Shown here: piece after piece, positions 1 through 9,988 of the stretch
Numbering within the stretch: the first letter of the stretch is position 1
How the letters are laid out: each line of letters starts with the position of its first letter
NCBI GenBank assembly: GCA_028281845.1
Contig: JANQJD010000014.1
Span: 183,367 to 247,366 of the forward strand
Direction: 5' to 3'
Origin: Rhodospirillales bacterium
GTDB lineage: Bacteria > Pseudomonadota > Alphaproteobacteria > Rhodospirillales > Rhodospirillaceae
DNA length: 64,000 nt
Notes under the pieces: model-generated
What the model was told of the DNA's origin: nothing
Database searches by the model: none
What the model saw: the letters and a program-made list of their open reading frames with translations, nothing else
Made by a program: the position numbers and the translations under genes

Positions 1-302
1 ACGGAGACAAGCAGCGGATTGTCCGCATCGCCAAATTGCATGTCCATGATTTTTTCAAGACCAGATAAAGCAGCTTTCAACTGTCTCTCAAGATCTTCAG
101 GGTACGTTCTCCCATGCGCATAGTAATACGTACAGACACCTGTAGTGATAGTAAACCCTGGTGGCACAGGTAACCCCAAACCAGCCATCTCTGCTAAGTT
201 AGCGCCCTTACCACCCAGCAGATTCTTCATTTTTGCCGTTCCTTCGGCGCTGCCGCCACCAAAGGTATATACCCACTTCGTTATGGCCCCGTCGTCCTTC
301 AT
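1..302 (-). CDS. ppdK: Pyruvate, phosphate dikinase, N-terminal part (cut by window edge)
   Basis: The first 100 codons are present; the rest lies left of position 1. The product interconverts pyruvate, ATP and phosphate with PEP, AMP and pyrophosphate, feeding gluconeogenesis or carbon fixation. The visible protein starts [17 protein letters not shown] and continues with the ATP-grasp start [20 protein letters not shown] and PPGFTITT, which are diagnostic of the nucleotide-binding domain of PPDK. The ATG is at 300-302. The gene follows glyS after an 8-base gap, so glyQ-glyS-ppdK is probably one transcript, an order seen in other alphaproteobacteria. Identification is firm; nothing can be said about the phosphohistidine and PEP-binding domains. 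Confidence 0.93.
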   Translation of the reverse strand, partial: MKDDGAITKWVYTFGGGSAEGTAKMKNLLGGKGANLAEMAGLGLPVPPGFTITTGVCTYYYAHGRTYPEDLERQLKAALSGLEKIMDMQFGDADNPLLVS

Positions 303-310
303 AGCCACTG

Positions 311-2374
311 TCACCCCTTGATTTTTGCAAAATCTGCTACTGTTCCCATCACAGTCCCAACACGAGATAACAACTTGAGGCGGTTTTCTTTCAGTCTTTT
401 ATTGTCACAGTTAATCTTTACACACTCAAAAAAGTTATCTATTGGCACACGTAGTTGTGACAAAATGCGCAACGCGTCACAAAACCGTTCTTTCTTTATT
501 GCATCGTTACAGTTTTTTCTAACAATCACTAACTGTGACTCTAGCGCACACTCCACGCTCTCACCCAGAAGATTCACATCCACAGGTTCTCTGTTATAGG
601 CAACCCGGTTTTTCTGTTGTTCTCTACGAACAATACTCATTGCTCTACGATGAGCTCTCAGAAGATTTATGCCATCTTGAGTATCTATAAAATGTGCCAA
701 TGCATCCACTCTGGATGACAAACGCACCAGATCATCATCCTGTCCAGATTCCAACACTGCCGCAATAATGTCATGTCGCACACCCTTCTCCTGTAAGTGT
801 GCCTTTAAACGGGCAGTAAAAAAAACAAACAAAGAGTGAACATTTAAAGACTCAGTGCTATGATACAGCGCAGCCGCTTTTTTAAAAACTATTATAAGTG
901 GTATACGCAATTTATTTTCTATAATTATTCGTATTCCAGTTAGCACTGCCCGTCTTAGGGCTAATGGATCCTTAGAGCCTGTCGGTTTCTCACTGAGAGT
1001 CCAGAAGCCGATAAGAGTGTCAATCCTATCAACTAAAGCCACGCAGACACTTACAGGTGCTGATGGACAAAAATCACTCTGTCCAAGAGGACGATAATGC
1101 TCGGCAATGGCATTGTACACCTCTGATCTTTCCCCATCCCTCAAAGCGTAGCAACGCCCCATAACACCTTGCAATTCGGGAAACTCGCCTACCATGCCAG
1201 TAGCCAGATCCGCTTTGGCCAACAACACAGCCCTGTCCACAAGAGCAAGATTCGCTGTGGGCATATACTCCGCTACAACAGCTGCCAGCTTGCGCATTCG
1301 TTCTACCTTGTCAGCTACAGTACCAAGCCTAGCATGGAAAACGCGTTCTGTCAGCTTGCTACCCCAATGTTGAAGAGGCTGACAACGGTCCTGCTCCCAG
1401 AAAAACTGAGCATCTGCTAATCGCGCCTGCAGCACCCTTTCGTTGCCAGAAATGATAGATCTACCGTTATCAGCAGTTTCCGTATTGGAAACAACTAAAA
1501 AATTTGGTGCAAGGGTATCATCGGCTTCTAGCAAAGCTAAAGTTTTCTGATAAACACGCATAACAGTGATAATTACTTCTTTTGGTAAAGACATAAACTT
1601 TTTTTCTATTTTTCCGATCAATATCATTGGCCATTCAACTAAACCAGATATCTCCGCAAAGAGAGATTCATCTTTTCTGACTGTCAGTCCTTCAGCAGCG
1701 GCTATCCACTCGGCTTGCTGGCGAATACGGTGAACTCTTTCAGCCGGGTCCAGAATGACATAGGCGTTGCGGAGATTCTGTTGATAGCAACGAAAATCGC
1801 GTACTGAAAATACCGCGGGTGCCAGAAAACGATGTCCCTCACTCACATTGCTGGCTTCCACTCCAGCGAATCGTACTGGCACGATCCTTTCCTCAAAGAG
1901 GCAGAGAATACGCCGTATTGGGCGAATCCAACGCTCGTGTGTTGGGCCCCAACGCATTGATCTAGACCAAGGAAAGTCCGCGAGTGTTGACTCGACCACC
2001 TGCTTGAGGAGCGTGGCCATCATAGTCCCCTTCTGCTCCATGAGCGCGAAGTAGAATGCGCCTTTCGGCGTTTGACGAATCTCAGCCTGTGCACGTGTAA
2101 TCCCGTTGGCCTTTAAAAATCCCTCAAGAGACTCTCCAGAAGAGTTAACATGCGGCCCACGCCGTTCTTTGCATATGAAAGGAGAAAAAATAGGTAAATC
2201 GGTAATCATTAGAACAAGTCGACGCGGAGTCACGAAAGCGCAGGCACGATCAGCAACAATCAGTCCACTGAGGGCAAGACCTGAGCAAATGAGACGTTTG
2301 AGAGCATCAGCCGCACGTTTCTGAGAGCAAGAAGGGATTTCTTCTGAAAGGATCTCCAACATAAATTCTGGCAT
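311..2374 (-). CDS. glyS: Glycine--tRNA ligase beta subunit
   Basis: Beta chain (687 aa) of the tetrameric bacterial-type glycyl-tRNA synthetase, which recognises tRNA-Gly and supports charging by the alpha chain. The start [15 protein letters not shown] is the conserved beginning of GlyS proteins. The open frame extends 43 codons upstream, but that part overlaps glyQ and has no homologous sequence, so the ATG at 2372-2374 was chosen. The family segments WSRSMRWG and RRILCLFE, and a C-terminal anticodon-binding-like region (near FFECVKIN), are visible; length is normal for the family. It starts 7 bases after the glyQ stop, so the two are co-translated. Confidence 0.96.
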   Translation of the reverse strand: MPEFMLEILSEEIPSCSQKRAADALKRLICSGLALSGLIVADRACAFVTPRRLVLMITDLPIFSPFICKERRGPHVNSSGESLEGFLKANGITRAQAEIRQTPKGAFYFALMEQKGTMMATLLKQVVESTLADFPWSRSMRWGPTHERWIRPIRRILCLFEERIVPVRFAGVEASNVSEGHRFLAPAVFSVRDFRCYQQNLRNAYVILDPAERVHRIRQQAEWIAAAEGLTVRKDESLFAEISGLVEWPMILIGKIEKKFMSLPKEVIITVMRVYQKTLALLEADDTLAPNFLVVSNTETADNGRSIISGNERVLQARLADAQFFWEQDRCQPLQHWGSKLTERVFHARLGTVADKVERMRKLAAVVAEYMPTANLALVDRAVLLAKADLATGMVGEFPELQGVMGRCYALRDGERSEVYNAIAEHYRPLGQSDFCPSAPVSVCVALVDRIDTLIGFWTLSEKPTGSKDPLALRRAVLTGIRIIIENKLRIPLIIVFKKAAALYHSTESLNVHSLFVFFTARLKAHLQEKGVRHDIIAAVLESGQDDDLVRLSSRVDALAHFIDTQDGINLLRAHRRAMSIVRREQQKNRVAYNREPVDVNLLGESVECALESQLVIVRKNCNDAIKKERFCDALRILSQLRVPIDNFFECVKINCDNKRLKENRLKLLSRVGTVMGTVADFAKIKG

Positions 2375-2381
2375 AATCCTA

Positions 2382-3266
2382 CTACGCTCTCTGACTTGGT
2401 GTCGGACAGGTAAGCCAAGCCTCACAGCAGGCCCGGACCATGCCACGCACACGGCTGATATAGGCAGCACGTTCAGGAACAGAAAGAATTCCGCGTGCAT
2501 CAAGTAAGTTAAAGCAGTGCGAAGCCTTCATGCACTGATCGTAGGCGGGAAAGAGCAAACTCCCTCTCAAGAGGGCTCTGCACTCCTGCTCAGCATCCTC
2601 AAAATGTCGAGAGAGAGTCTTGACATTACTGTACTCAAAATTAAAAATTGAAAATTCAACTTCTGAACGATGGAAAATATCCCCATACAAAAGACCAGAC
2701 CCGTTAAAGTCAATTTTAAAAATATCATTTACACCTTGAATATACATCGCAAGACGTTCTAAACCATAAGTTAATTCAAGAGAAACTGGAGCACAGTCTA
2801 TGCCACCAATCTGTTGAAAATAGGTGAACTGTGTGATTTCCATACCATCGCACCATACCTCCCACCCCAGGCCCCATGCTCCAAGAGTAGGACTTTCCCA
2901 GTCATCCTCGACAAAGCGGAGATCATGAAAATTCGGATGAATTCCGATATCAGCAAGGCTTTCTATGTACAAATTCTGAGCTTCTTTTGGAGATGGCTTG
3001 AGTAGCACTTGAAACTGGTAGTAATGCTGAAGGCGATTGGGATTATCACCGTAGCGCCCATCCGCGGGCCGACGCGACGGTTGCACATAGGCACAGGCCC
3101 AAGGCTCTGGCCCTAAAGCACGTAAAAGAGTTGCAGGGTGAAAGGTACCAGCCCCAACCTCCATGTCATAGGGCTGCAGAATCGTACAACCCCGCTTCGC
3201 CCAAAACACCTGAAGAGCGAGAATGATAGACTGAAAACTGGGCCTAGGATGGACAACGTCAGCCAT
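2382..3266 (-). CDS. glyQ: Glycine--tRNA ligase alpha subunit
   Basis: Catalytic alpha chain (294 aa) of heterotetrameric glycyl-tRNA synthetase; it activates glycine with ATP and transfers it to tRNA-Gly in the cytoplasm. The class II motifs are clear: [17 protein letters not shown] near residue 35, then the strongly conserved segment [19 protein letters not shown] and [18 protein letters not shown]. Length matches the family. It is the first gene of the minus-strand glyQ-glyS-ppdK series; the 208-base spacer upstream shows no obvious regulatory element. Confidence 0.97.
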   Translation of the reverse strand: MADVVHPRPSFQSIILALQVFWAKRGCTILQPYDMEVGAGTFHPATLLRALGPEPWACAYVQPSRRPADGRYGDNPNRLQHYYQFQVLLKPSPKEAQNLYIESLADIGIHPNFHDLRFVEDDWESPTLGAWGLGWEVWCDGMEITQFTYFQQIGGIDCAPVSLELTYGLERLAMYIQGVNDIFKIDFNGSGLLYGDIFHRSEVEFSIFNFEYSNVKTLSRHFEDAEQECRALLRGSLLFPAYDQCMKASHCFNLLDARGILSVPERAAYISRVRGMVRACCEAWLTCPTPSQRA

Positions 3267-3474
3267 TTTTACCTTTCTTCACTCAACCCGCCAGCCTAGC
3301 GTAGCAACGGACAGACGGTCAAGGAAAGAACTCATCATAATGAGAGAAGTTTAGAATCTATATTAAAATCTCGAGGCGTAACGCGGGCTAGCTCATCGGC
3401 CATTTAGGCTTTTATAGACGTCTCTCCTCTCTCTTATGCCCAAGAGAAAATTTTCTGAGTTTACTATATGTTTT

Positions 3475-4722
3475 CTAGTGCAATGGCAAAGATAATAAAC
3501 CGTCAACTAGCTTAGGTTCAAACCATGTAGATTTAGGTGGCATGATTCGACCTGCGTCGGTGATGGCAATGAGCTCCTCAATGCTGGGCGGGTATGTTAC
3601 GAAGGCCACAGCCATTTCACCACTGTTCACTCGTTGCTCCAGTACCCTGAGTCCATGAATGCCCCCCACAAAATCAATTCGCTGATCCTGACGCAGATCA
3701 TGAAGGCCTAAAATTGGGGAGAGAATACGGTTTGCCAATTGTGTCACGGCTAACTGAGCTACTGGATCTCCCGTTGCTAAGATAGGGTTCAAGACGAGAC
3801 AATACCACTGTCCTGGTAAATATAATCCCACCTCTCTCCACGTAGACGGATGTACTTCTTGAGAACAAGGGACAACAGTGCAGGACTCCGCTACACGAGC
3901 AAGGAAGGCATTCCGATCAAGCCCATTCAGATCACAGACAACTCGATTATAGCTTAAGATTTTCATCTCATTGGTAGGAAATGACACAATAAGAAACGAA
4001 CTATACATCTCATCCCCACGATGGTATAGGTTGCGTGCTCGACGAGCGGCAGCAACTTGTGCCGCTGCGGCTGAGCGGTGGTGACCGTCAGCAATATAAA
4101 GCGCTGGCATCACAGTAAATGCGGCCTTAAGCACAGCAATATCAGACTCTTGAGCCACACGCCAGAGGATGTGGTCAACGCCACCATGGGAAGTTTCTAA
4201 TAAAGGTGGTAATTTTGTAATTTTCTCTATTAACTCCGTAATTATTGCTACCGGACGGTAGGTTGCTAGTACTGGACCTGTATGGGCATGAACTGCTTCT
4301 ATCTGGTGGACCCTGTCCCTTTCTTTTTCTGGACGAGTAAGTTCGTGACGGCGGATTCGACCTGTTTCATACGCTTCTATCGCTGCAGCACCAGAGATCC
4401 CCGTTTGGATGTGCTCACTAGTTCTCATACGGTAAATGTAAAAGCAAGGTTTATATTCTCGCACCAGTACACCACTTTTTAGGAAGTGCTTTAGATTCTC
4501 CGCGGCTTTGGCGTAAACGGCAGGTGCAGAGGGCTCTGTCCCATGAGGCAAGTCTATCTCAGCTTTTGAGACATGCAGAAAACTGTATGGTCTGCCAATT
4601 ACTTGGTGCCGCGCTTCCTCAGAAGTCAGCACGTCATAGGGCGGCGCTACCACTGCAAAAGCATGAGACGGTGTCGGACGAAGAGCCACGAAAGGCCGCA
4701 GAAGGGGGAGATCAAGATTCAC
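3475..4722 (-). CDS. DUF1015 family protein
   Basis: A 415-residue protein of the widespread DUF1015 family. It shows the family's N-terminal block (LLRPFVALRP followed by VVAPPYDVLTSEEARH) and the hallmark YIADGHHRSAAAA motif near residue 210, in the place of the family DGHHR signature. The family is thought to be distantly related to the ParB/sulfiredoxin-like kinase fold, and some relatives have been discussed as small-molecule (serine) kinases. I do not know of a demonstrated function for alphaproteobacterial members and assign none. No signal peptide or membrane segment is seen. It is separated from glyQ by about 210 bases and is probably transcribed alone. Confidence 0.85.
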   Translation of the reverse strand: MNLDLPLLRPFVALRPTPSHAFAVVAPPYDVLTSEEARHQVIGRPYSFLHVSKAEIDLPHGTEPSAPAVYAKAAENLKHFLKSGVLVREYKPCFYIYRMRTSEHIQTGISGAAAIEAYETGRIRRHELTRPEKERDRVHQIEAVHAHTGPVLATYRPVAIITELIEKITKLPPLLETSHGGVDHILWRVAQESDIAVLKAAFTVMPALYIADGHHRSAAAAQVAAARRARNLYHRGDEMYSSFLIVSFPTNEMKILSYNRVVCDLNGLDRNAFLARVAESCTVVPCSQEVHPSTWREVGLYLPGQWYCLVLNPILATGDPVAQLAVTQLANRILSPILGLHDLRQDQRIDFVGGIHGLRVLEQRVNSGEMAVAFVTYPPSIEELIAITDAGRIMPPKSTWFEPKLVDGLLSLPLH

Positions 4723-4923
4723 AGAGTCTGCTCCACTTTCATTGTTTCGCTATTCGATACGCCTCCCCCACAGGAGGCCTGGAGATAGGACGTCTCTCTC
4801 TCTAATTTGGCACATCAGCTGAATAATACCATGTAAAAAAAATAATAAAATTTCTTTATTCAAAGGAATCAAAAATTAATTTTATTAAATTAAAAGAATT
4901 TTAAATTCACCAAGGAGAATATC

Positions 4924-6354
4924 ATGCGACCATCGTTTATGTCTGCTGGCTTGATAAGCGCCCTCTGTGTCGCGGCGGTTCTACCGATGATAGGTGAGTT
5001 GTGGACTCATGCTGCGTGGAGCGAAGAATCAGCAGATGTGAGGCTCTCGTTCGGACCGGTGGTCAAACAAGCGGCTCCAGCCGTAGTGAACATTTATACC
5101 CGCAAGGTCATTAGGACTTCTCAAACACTTTCCCCATTTCTGGATGATCCTGTCTTTCGTCATTTCTTGAGCGAACAATTAGGTCGGTCGTCAGAAAGAG
5201 TCCAACGTTCTCTAGGTTCAGGAGTCATTATTCGATCTGATGGTATTGTCGTCACTAATCATCATGTAGTGAAGAATTCTGATGCGGTCATTGTTGTGCT
5301 CAGCGACAGGCGTGAGTATGAAGCAAGCATGATTGGGTCAGATGAACGGACGGATCTTGCAGTGCTCAAGATTGTCAGCCAGAAAGAAAAATTTCCTACC
5401 TTGATCATGGGGGATTCAGACGCACTGGATGTCGGAGATTGGGTATTAGCCATTGGTAATCCATTTGGAGTGGGCCAGACCGTAACGAGTGGTATCGTCT
5501 CGGCTGTTGCCCGCACATTAGCAGGGATCACGGATTACCGTTTTTTTATACAAACTGATGCTGCCATTAACCCAGGCAACTCTGGTGGAGCACTTGTGAC
5601 ATTGGACGGTCGTCTCGCTGGAATTAATACCGCTATTTACTCTCAAAACGGTAGTAATCTTGGCATTGGCTTTGCTGTCCCAGCGAATATGGTACAGGTA
5701 GTTGTGAAAACAATCTTGGCGCATGGGAGAACAATTCGTCCATGGGTAGGCATTGATGGTGATGGCCTGACTCAAGAAATTGCTGATTTGCTTGGTTTAC
5801 AAACGCCTAGTGGCGTGTTGGTCACGTCTGTTCATCACGGAAGTCCAGGCGAAGCCGCCGGCCTAAGGCCAGGGGATGTTGTCTTGAGTGTTAACGAGCA
5901 CAAAGTCGCAGATGTCGACTCCTTGCGGTATCGCCTGACCACTTTACCTCTCGGCAGGACAGCAACGCTCAAATTACTACATGCTGGTTCGATTCGTACG
6001 GTCAACCTGCAACTTTTAGCACCGCCAGAAACACCGCCACGGGAAGTAACAGAGATCAATGGCCATAACCCCTTCTCAGGAGCCACAGTCGCCAATTTGA
6101 ATCCAACACTAGCAGAAGAATTAGGAATGGCCTTTAATGAAAACGCGGTTGTTGTCATGCACGTCCGCCAGCATACCCCTGCAGAGGGCATCAACCTCCG
6201 TTCCGGAGATGTGATACTAGAGGTTGATGGCCACAGAATTCAAACCGTCCGTGATCTCACTCAATTGCTGACTATTGTTGTTTCTTCCGATGGTTGGCGT
6301 ATTGCTCTACGTCGTGGGGAAAACGTGCTGCATGTAATGATCAGAGAAAATTGA
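4924..6354 (+). CDS. degQ: DegP/DegQ-type periplasmic serine protease with two PDZ domains
   Basis: HtrA-family protease/chaperone (476 aa) that degrades or guards misfolded envelope proteins. Residues 1-34 are a signal peptide (hydrophobic stretch SAGLISALCVAAVLP, likely cut near THAAWS). The trypsin-like domain carries the triad His114 (TNHHVV), Asp144 (ERTDLAVLKI) and Ser220 (NPGNSGGAL). Two PDZ domains follow, at about residues 275-360 and 380-476. A ribosome site (AAGGAG) lies 7 bases before the ATG. The length fits DegQ/MucD rather than the longer DegP. It stands alone between a divergent DUF1015 gene and nasA. Confidence 0.94.
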   Translation: MRPSFMSAGLISALCVAAVLPMIGELWTHAAWSEESADVRLSFGPVVKQAAPAVVNIYTRKVIRTSQTLSPFLDDPVFRHFLSEQLGRSSERVQRSLGSGVIIRSDGIVVTNHHVVKNSDAVIVVLSDRREYEASMIGSDERTDLAVLKIVSQKEKFPTLIMGDSDALDVGDWVLAIGNPFGVGQTVTSGIVSAVARTLAGITDYRFFIQTDAAINPGNSGGALVTLDGRLAGINTAIYSQNGSNLGIGFAVPANMVQVVVKTILAHGRTIRPWVGIDGDGLTQEIADLLGLQTPSGVLVTSVHHGSPGEAAGLRPGDVVLSVNEHKVADVDSLRYRLTTLPLGRTATLKLLHAGSIRTVNLQLLAPPETPPREVTEINGHNPFSGATVANLNPTLAEELGMAFNENAVVVMHVRQHTPAEGINLRSGDVILEVDGHRIQTVRDLTQLLTIVVSSDGWRIALRRGENVLHVMIREN

Positions 6355-6502
6355 GAAGGATAAGGATTAAGGATATTGTGTTTGATTCTATTTTTCTTAA
6401 AACTTAAAGAAAAAACGCATTTTGCGCGCCGAATTCATTAGAGAGACGTTATTCTATCCAATCCTTAATTTTTTTTAAAAAAAAGTAGAATATACGACAT
6501 CT

Positions 6503-8884
6503 ATGATTGGTAATGTGAGAACGGTATGTCCTTATTGTGGCGTTGGTTGTGGTGTCATTATGACAGCCACAAAAACTGGCTGGACCATAAGAGGCGACCC
6601 AGAGCATCCAGCTAATCGTGGACGATTGTGTTTAAAGGGTGTCACCTTGACAGACACACTCGGTACGACAACACGCCTTCTACATCCTATCATCGACGGA
6701 TGCGTTGTCAGCTGGCGTAGGGCTATTGCTGAAACTGCGCGCCGTATCCGATTGATCATCGACACATACGGTCCCGATTCCTTTGCCTTCTATCTCTCTG
6801 GCCAGTTGTTAACTGAAGATTATTACGCAGCTAATAAACTGGCAAAGGGATTTCTCGGGACTGCTAACGTTGATTCAAACTCAAGACTGTGTATGGCGTC
6901 CGCAGTTGCAGGCCATTCCCGTGCTTTTGGGAGTGATACAGTTCCAGGTTGTTTTGATGATATAGAAAATGCTTCCATGGTTATACTTGTTGGATCTAAT
7001 TTAGCTTGGTGCCATCCGGTACTGTTCCAACGCCTATGGCAGGCCAAAAAAAAATACGGGACACGAGTGGTTGTTATTGATCCACGAAAAACAGAAAGTT
7101 GTAAAATTGCTGATATACATCTTAAATTAGCTCCAAGTGAGGATTTGTCTTTGTTCAACGGTTTACTTCTTTACCTGCATAGGACTGGCCGTATAAATTA
7201 TCCTTTTGTCAAAAAACATACTGATGGTTTTTCTTCTGCTTTAGAAGCAGTATTATTAAATGAACAACATCAATCAGATGAAATTGATAATTTTTATTAT
7301 TTATTTTCTATCACAGAGAGAGTAGTGACCCTCTTTTCACAGGGGGTCAATCAATCCTTTCAAGGAACAGATACAATTAACGCTATCATTAATGTCCATC
7401 TGGCAACAGGCCGTATTGGCCGCCCAGGGATGGGCCCCTTCTCTGTTACCGGTCAGCCCAATGCAATGGGCGGACGCGAGGTTGGCGGGTTAGCCAATCA
7501 GTTGGCGGCTCATATGGGATTTGATGCTGAGTCGATCGACCGTGTACGCCGGTTCTGGCAGGCACCGCATATGGCAGAGAAAGAAGGATTAAAAGCAATA
7601 GATCTTTTTCACGCTATTGATGAAGGTCGGGTAAAAGCCGTGTGGATCATGGCAACAAATCCGTCCGTAAGCATGCCAGAGGCTAATCTGGTGCGTCGGG
7701 CACTAGCCCACTGTCCGGTGGTTATCGTCTCCGAGTGTGTGGCAGAGACTGATACGCTGCGCCAAGCACATATATGCTTACCAGCCTTAGCTTGGGGTGA
7801 AAAAAACGGGACGGTAACTAATTCAGATCGCACGCTATCGCGACAGCGACAATTTTTACCGTGTCCCGGCGAGGCAAGAGCAGACTGGCGGGCTATTGCC
7901 GATGTGGCTCATATCCTTGGCTATGGGGCTGCTTTTCACTGGCGCTCGTCAGATGCGGTCTTTGATGAATACGTCCGTCTCACTGCTTTTGAGAATGAAG
8001 GCCATCGAGACCTGGATTTGTCTTCTTGGATTGGGAAGGACTATGAGAATCTGAAACCGACTCCCTGGGGGGGTAAGCGTTTTTTTCACGACGGTCGTTT
8101 TTTTCACAAAGATAGGAATGCTCGCTTTATCGCTATCCACCGCTCTTCCCCTGGGCCTGGTCCTTCTCCAGGCTTCCCGTTATGTCTTAACAGTGGTCGC
8201 TACCGAGACCAATGGCACAGTATGGGAAGAACTGGTCTTGTTGCCCGCCTGTTTTCTCATCGACCAGAGCCACTTCTGGATATGCACCCTGCCGACAGTG
8301 TTCGGTTTGGTCTAAATCATGGCATGTTAGTGCAAGTAGAAAGCCAGTGTGGAGACTATTTTGCTCGAGTGTTTGTCACAACAGACCAAAAGCCTGGCTA
8401 TGTTTTTCTGCCGCTCCATTGGAATGATGTCTATGCCGCACGGGCTGTCAGTGGCCGCCTCTATCCTGCTCATGCGGATCCGATCTCTGGACAACCAAAA
8501 CTAAAATGTACTTCCGTAAATATAAAACCTCATATAGTTAAATGGAGTGGACTGCTTGTTTCTAAAGAAAGAATAATTTTGCCAAAGACAATCAGTTGGT
8601 GGGTCCGATACCTCATAGAGCAGGCGCATGTTATAATTTTGGCTAGCGATCACTGGGAGCAAACAGTGGATTTATTGGCAGCTCTTAAGAGTTGCTACGG
8701 CCCCGCCCGGCTTAAGGAGAGATTTGACCCTTTCTCTGAGACTGCCTGCTGCTGCTGGGTAACGGCAGAAAAACAATTAGTGGCCTCTTTGTTCCTGCGC
8801 TCACAACAGCCAGATGTGGCTTGGACCTTCTCCGCCACACGAATTGGAAAAATGCTCTCAATGCTATCAACCATGACTGACTGA
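6503..8884 (+). CDS. nasA: Assimilatory nitrate reductase catalytic subunit (NasA-like)
   Basis: Molybdopterin oxidoreductase (793 aa) predicted to reduce nitrate to nitrite in the cytoplasm. Four N-terminal cysteines (C9, C12, C16, C43) form the [4Fe-4S] motif CPYCGVGCGV...GRLCLKG. NasA rather than formate dehydrogenase is indicated by GDPEHPANRGRLC, GQPNAMGGREVGGLANQL and the C-terminal LHWNDVYAARAVSGRL. The last 110 residues contain a divergent tail (TACCCW), but I see no C-terminal BFD-type [2Fe-2S] domain, which many proteobacterial NasA proteins have. No nitrite reductase, NasB-type electron donor or transporter is adjacent. The start lacks a strong ribosome site. Some uncertainty remains about the true substrate. 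Confidence 0.87.
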   Translation: MIGNVRTVCPYCGVGCGVIMTATKTGWTIRGDPEHPANRGRLCLKGVTLTDTLGTTTRLLHPIIDGCVVSWRRAIAETARRIRLIIDTYGPDSFAFYLSGQLLTEDYYAANKLAKGFLGTANVDSNSRLCMASAVAGHSRAFGSDTVPGCFDDIENASMVILVGSNLAWCHPVLFQRLWQAKKKYGTRVVVIDPRKTESCKIADIHLKLAPSEDLSLFNGLLLYLHRTGRINYPFVKKHTDGFSSALEAVLLNEQHQSDEIDNFYYLFSITERVVTLFSQGVNQSFQGTDTINAIINVHLATGRIGRPGMGPFSVTGQPNAMGGREVGGLANQLAAHMGFDAESIDRVRRFWQAPHMAEKEGLKAIDLFHAIDEGRVKAVWIMATNPSVSMPEANLVRRALAHCPVVIVSECVAETDTLRQAHICLPALAWGEKNGTVTNSDRTLSRQRQFLPCPGEARADWRAIADVAHILGYGAAFHWRSSDAVFDEYVRLTAFENEGHRDLDLSSWIGKDYENLKPTPWGGKRFFHDGRFFHKDRNARFIAIHRSSPGPGPSPGFPLCLNSGRYRDQWHSMGRTGLVARLFSHRPEPLLDMHPADSVRFGLNHGMLVQVESQCGDYFARVFVTTDQKPGYVFLPLHWNDVYAARAVSGRLYPAHADPISGQPKLKCTSVNIKPHIVKWSGLLVSKERIILPKTISWWVRYLIEQAHVIILASDHWEQTVDLLAALKSCYGPARLKERFDPFSETACCCWVTAEKQLVASLFLRSQQPDVAWTFSATRIGKMLSMLSTMTD

Positions 8885-9182
8885 ATAGTGCTGCGGATTT
8901 TCTGAAGAAGAGGACTGGAAAAATGGACGGTACTATTATACTCTCTATATTACGCCGCACTGTAGTGCCGCCACGGTTCCAGCCCTGTTAACAGGTAAAT
9001 ATAAAACAGGTAATGCCGTTCTGAGGAGAGCACACACGCAGTATAGTATAGTATAGGAACATGGCGTTATCGTTATCTTTTTTCTTCCCATTCAACGTGG
9101 GGGCACACGGGGCTATTTTTATAGTGTGTAGTGTATATCTTGACAAGCTTGACGAAGCTGTGCAGCCTTTGTTGAAGCGTTG
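8885..9182. other. Spacer between nasA and tRNA-Leu
   Basis: About 300 bases with no supported gene. It contains a 12-base perfect palindrome CCTGTTAACAGG at 8984-8995 and a three-fold GTATA tandem at 9041-9056. A TTGACA hexamer at 9140-9145 lies upstream of the tRNA, but no convincing -10 box is correctly spaced, so no promoter is called. Confidence 0.5.
9041..9056. repeat. GTATA x3 microsatellite
   Basis: Three exact head-to-tail copies of GTATA followed by G, in the spacer upstream of tRNA-Leu. One of a series of short tandem duplications in this window. Confidence 0.9.
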
Positions 9183-9266
9183 GCCCAGGTGGCGGAAGTG
9201 GTAGACGCGCTAGATTCAGGTTCTAGTGGCTGGGAGGCCGTGGAAGTTCGATTCTTCTCCTGGGCA
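9183..9266 (+). tRNA. tRNA-Leu (anticodon CAG)
   Basis: The acceptor stem GCCCAGG pairs with CCTGGGC. The anticodon stem CTAGA/TCTAG encloses the loop TTCAGGT with anticodon CAG. A long class II variable arm (TGGCTGGGAGGCCG) and a T-arm with TTCGATT follow. The discriminator base is A. The CCA end is not fully encoded (genomic ACCG), so nucleotidyltransferase must add it. Confidence 0.95.
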
Positions 9267-9332
9267 CCGAGTGTTTCGGATGGCGTTCTTACATAGAGGG
9301 CTTCTTGGGTTTTGTAGGCTCTGGTGGTGAGT

Positions 9333-9941
9333 ATGAGGACCCATTATCATCAGTGTGATTTGCCGGAAGGGCTTTCCTTTGGTACGGTGGTTGCCGTTGA
9401 TACTGAAACTATGGGTCTTGTCCCACGGCGGGATAGATTGTGCGTCGTGCAGATTTCCAAAGGTGATGGGCATTGCCATGTTGTACATCTCAACCGTAGC
9501 TATAACTGTCCCCGTCTCAAAAGCATACTCACGGATCCTTGTATCCTTAAAATTTTCCATTTTGCTCGTTTTGATTTAACTGTTCTTCAATACTATCTTA
9601 ATACGCGATGTACGCCTGTATATTGTACAAAACTAGCATCACGTTTAGCAAGAACGAATACTGACAGACACAGCCTTAAGGATTTGTGCCGTGACTTGCT
9701 GGGAATTACACTGTCAAAACAGCAGCAAATTTCTGACTGGGGAGACGACAATCTAACGCTAAAGCAGATAGAATATGCTGCGAATGACGTCCGACATCTC
9801 CATTCGCTCAAAGAACGTCTCGATTTTCTCCTAAAGAGGGAAAACCGCCACGAACTGGCAGAGTCTTGTTTCCGTTTCCTCCCTGATCGGGCCGCTCTTG
9901 ATCTGATGGGTTGGAATGAAGAGGATCCCTTCTCATACTAG
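9333..9941 (+). CDS. RNase D-type 3'-5' exonuclease, catalytic domain only
   Basis: A DEDD-family exonuclease (202 aa) that consists essentially of the nuclease domain. Exo I motif AVDTETMGL, Exo II IFHFARFDLTVL and Exo III YAANDVRHLHSL are all present (DEDDy type). It lacks the HRDC domains of the roughly 375-residue E. coli RNase D. Short versions like this are common in alphaproteobacteria and are likely to act in tRNA or RNA 3'-end trimming. The ATG at 9333 is preferred over the in-frame GTG at 9324 because relatives begin at the same distance before CDLPEG. It follows tRNA-Leu directly, which is suggestive but not proof of a tRNA role. Confidence 0.9.
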   Translation: MRTHYHQCDLPEGLSFGTVVAVDTETMGLVPRRDRLCVVQISKGDGHCHVVHLNRSYNCPRLKSILTDPCILKIFHFARFDLTVLQYYLNTRCTPVYCTKLASRLARTNTDRHSLKDLCRDLLGITLSKQQQISDWGDDNLTLKQIEYAANDVRHLHSLKERLDFLLKRENRHELAESCFRFLPDRAALDLMGWNEEDPFSY

Positions 9942-9988
9942 TTCATCTTCTGTTCATATGTCTATTAGCAGCAGTGTCCCAAAAGTAT

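Noticed and set aside
3475..4722. ParB chromosome-partitioning protein
   Set aside because: Only a distant fold relation; the DGHHR motif and length define DUF1015.
6503..8884. Formate dehydrogenase as the identity of this molybdopterin enzyme
   Set aside because: The GQPNAMGGREVGGLANQL and LHWNDVYAARAVSG blocks fit nitrate reductase better.
9140..9168. Sigma-70 promoter before tRNA-Leu
   Set aside because: A TTGACA is present but no acceptable -10 box at 16-18 bases.
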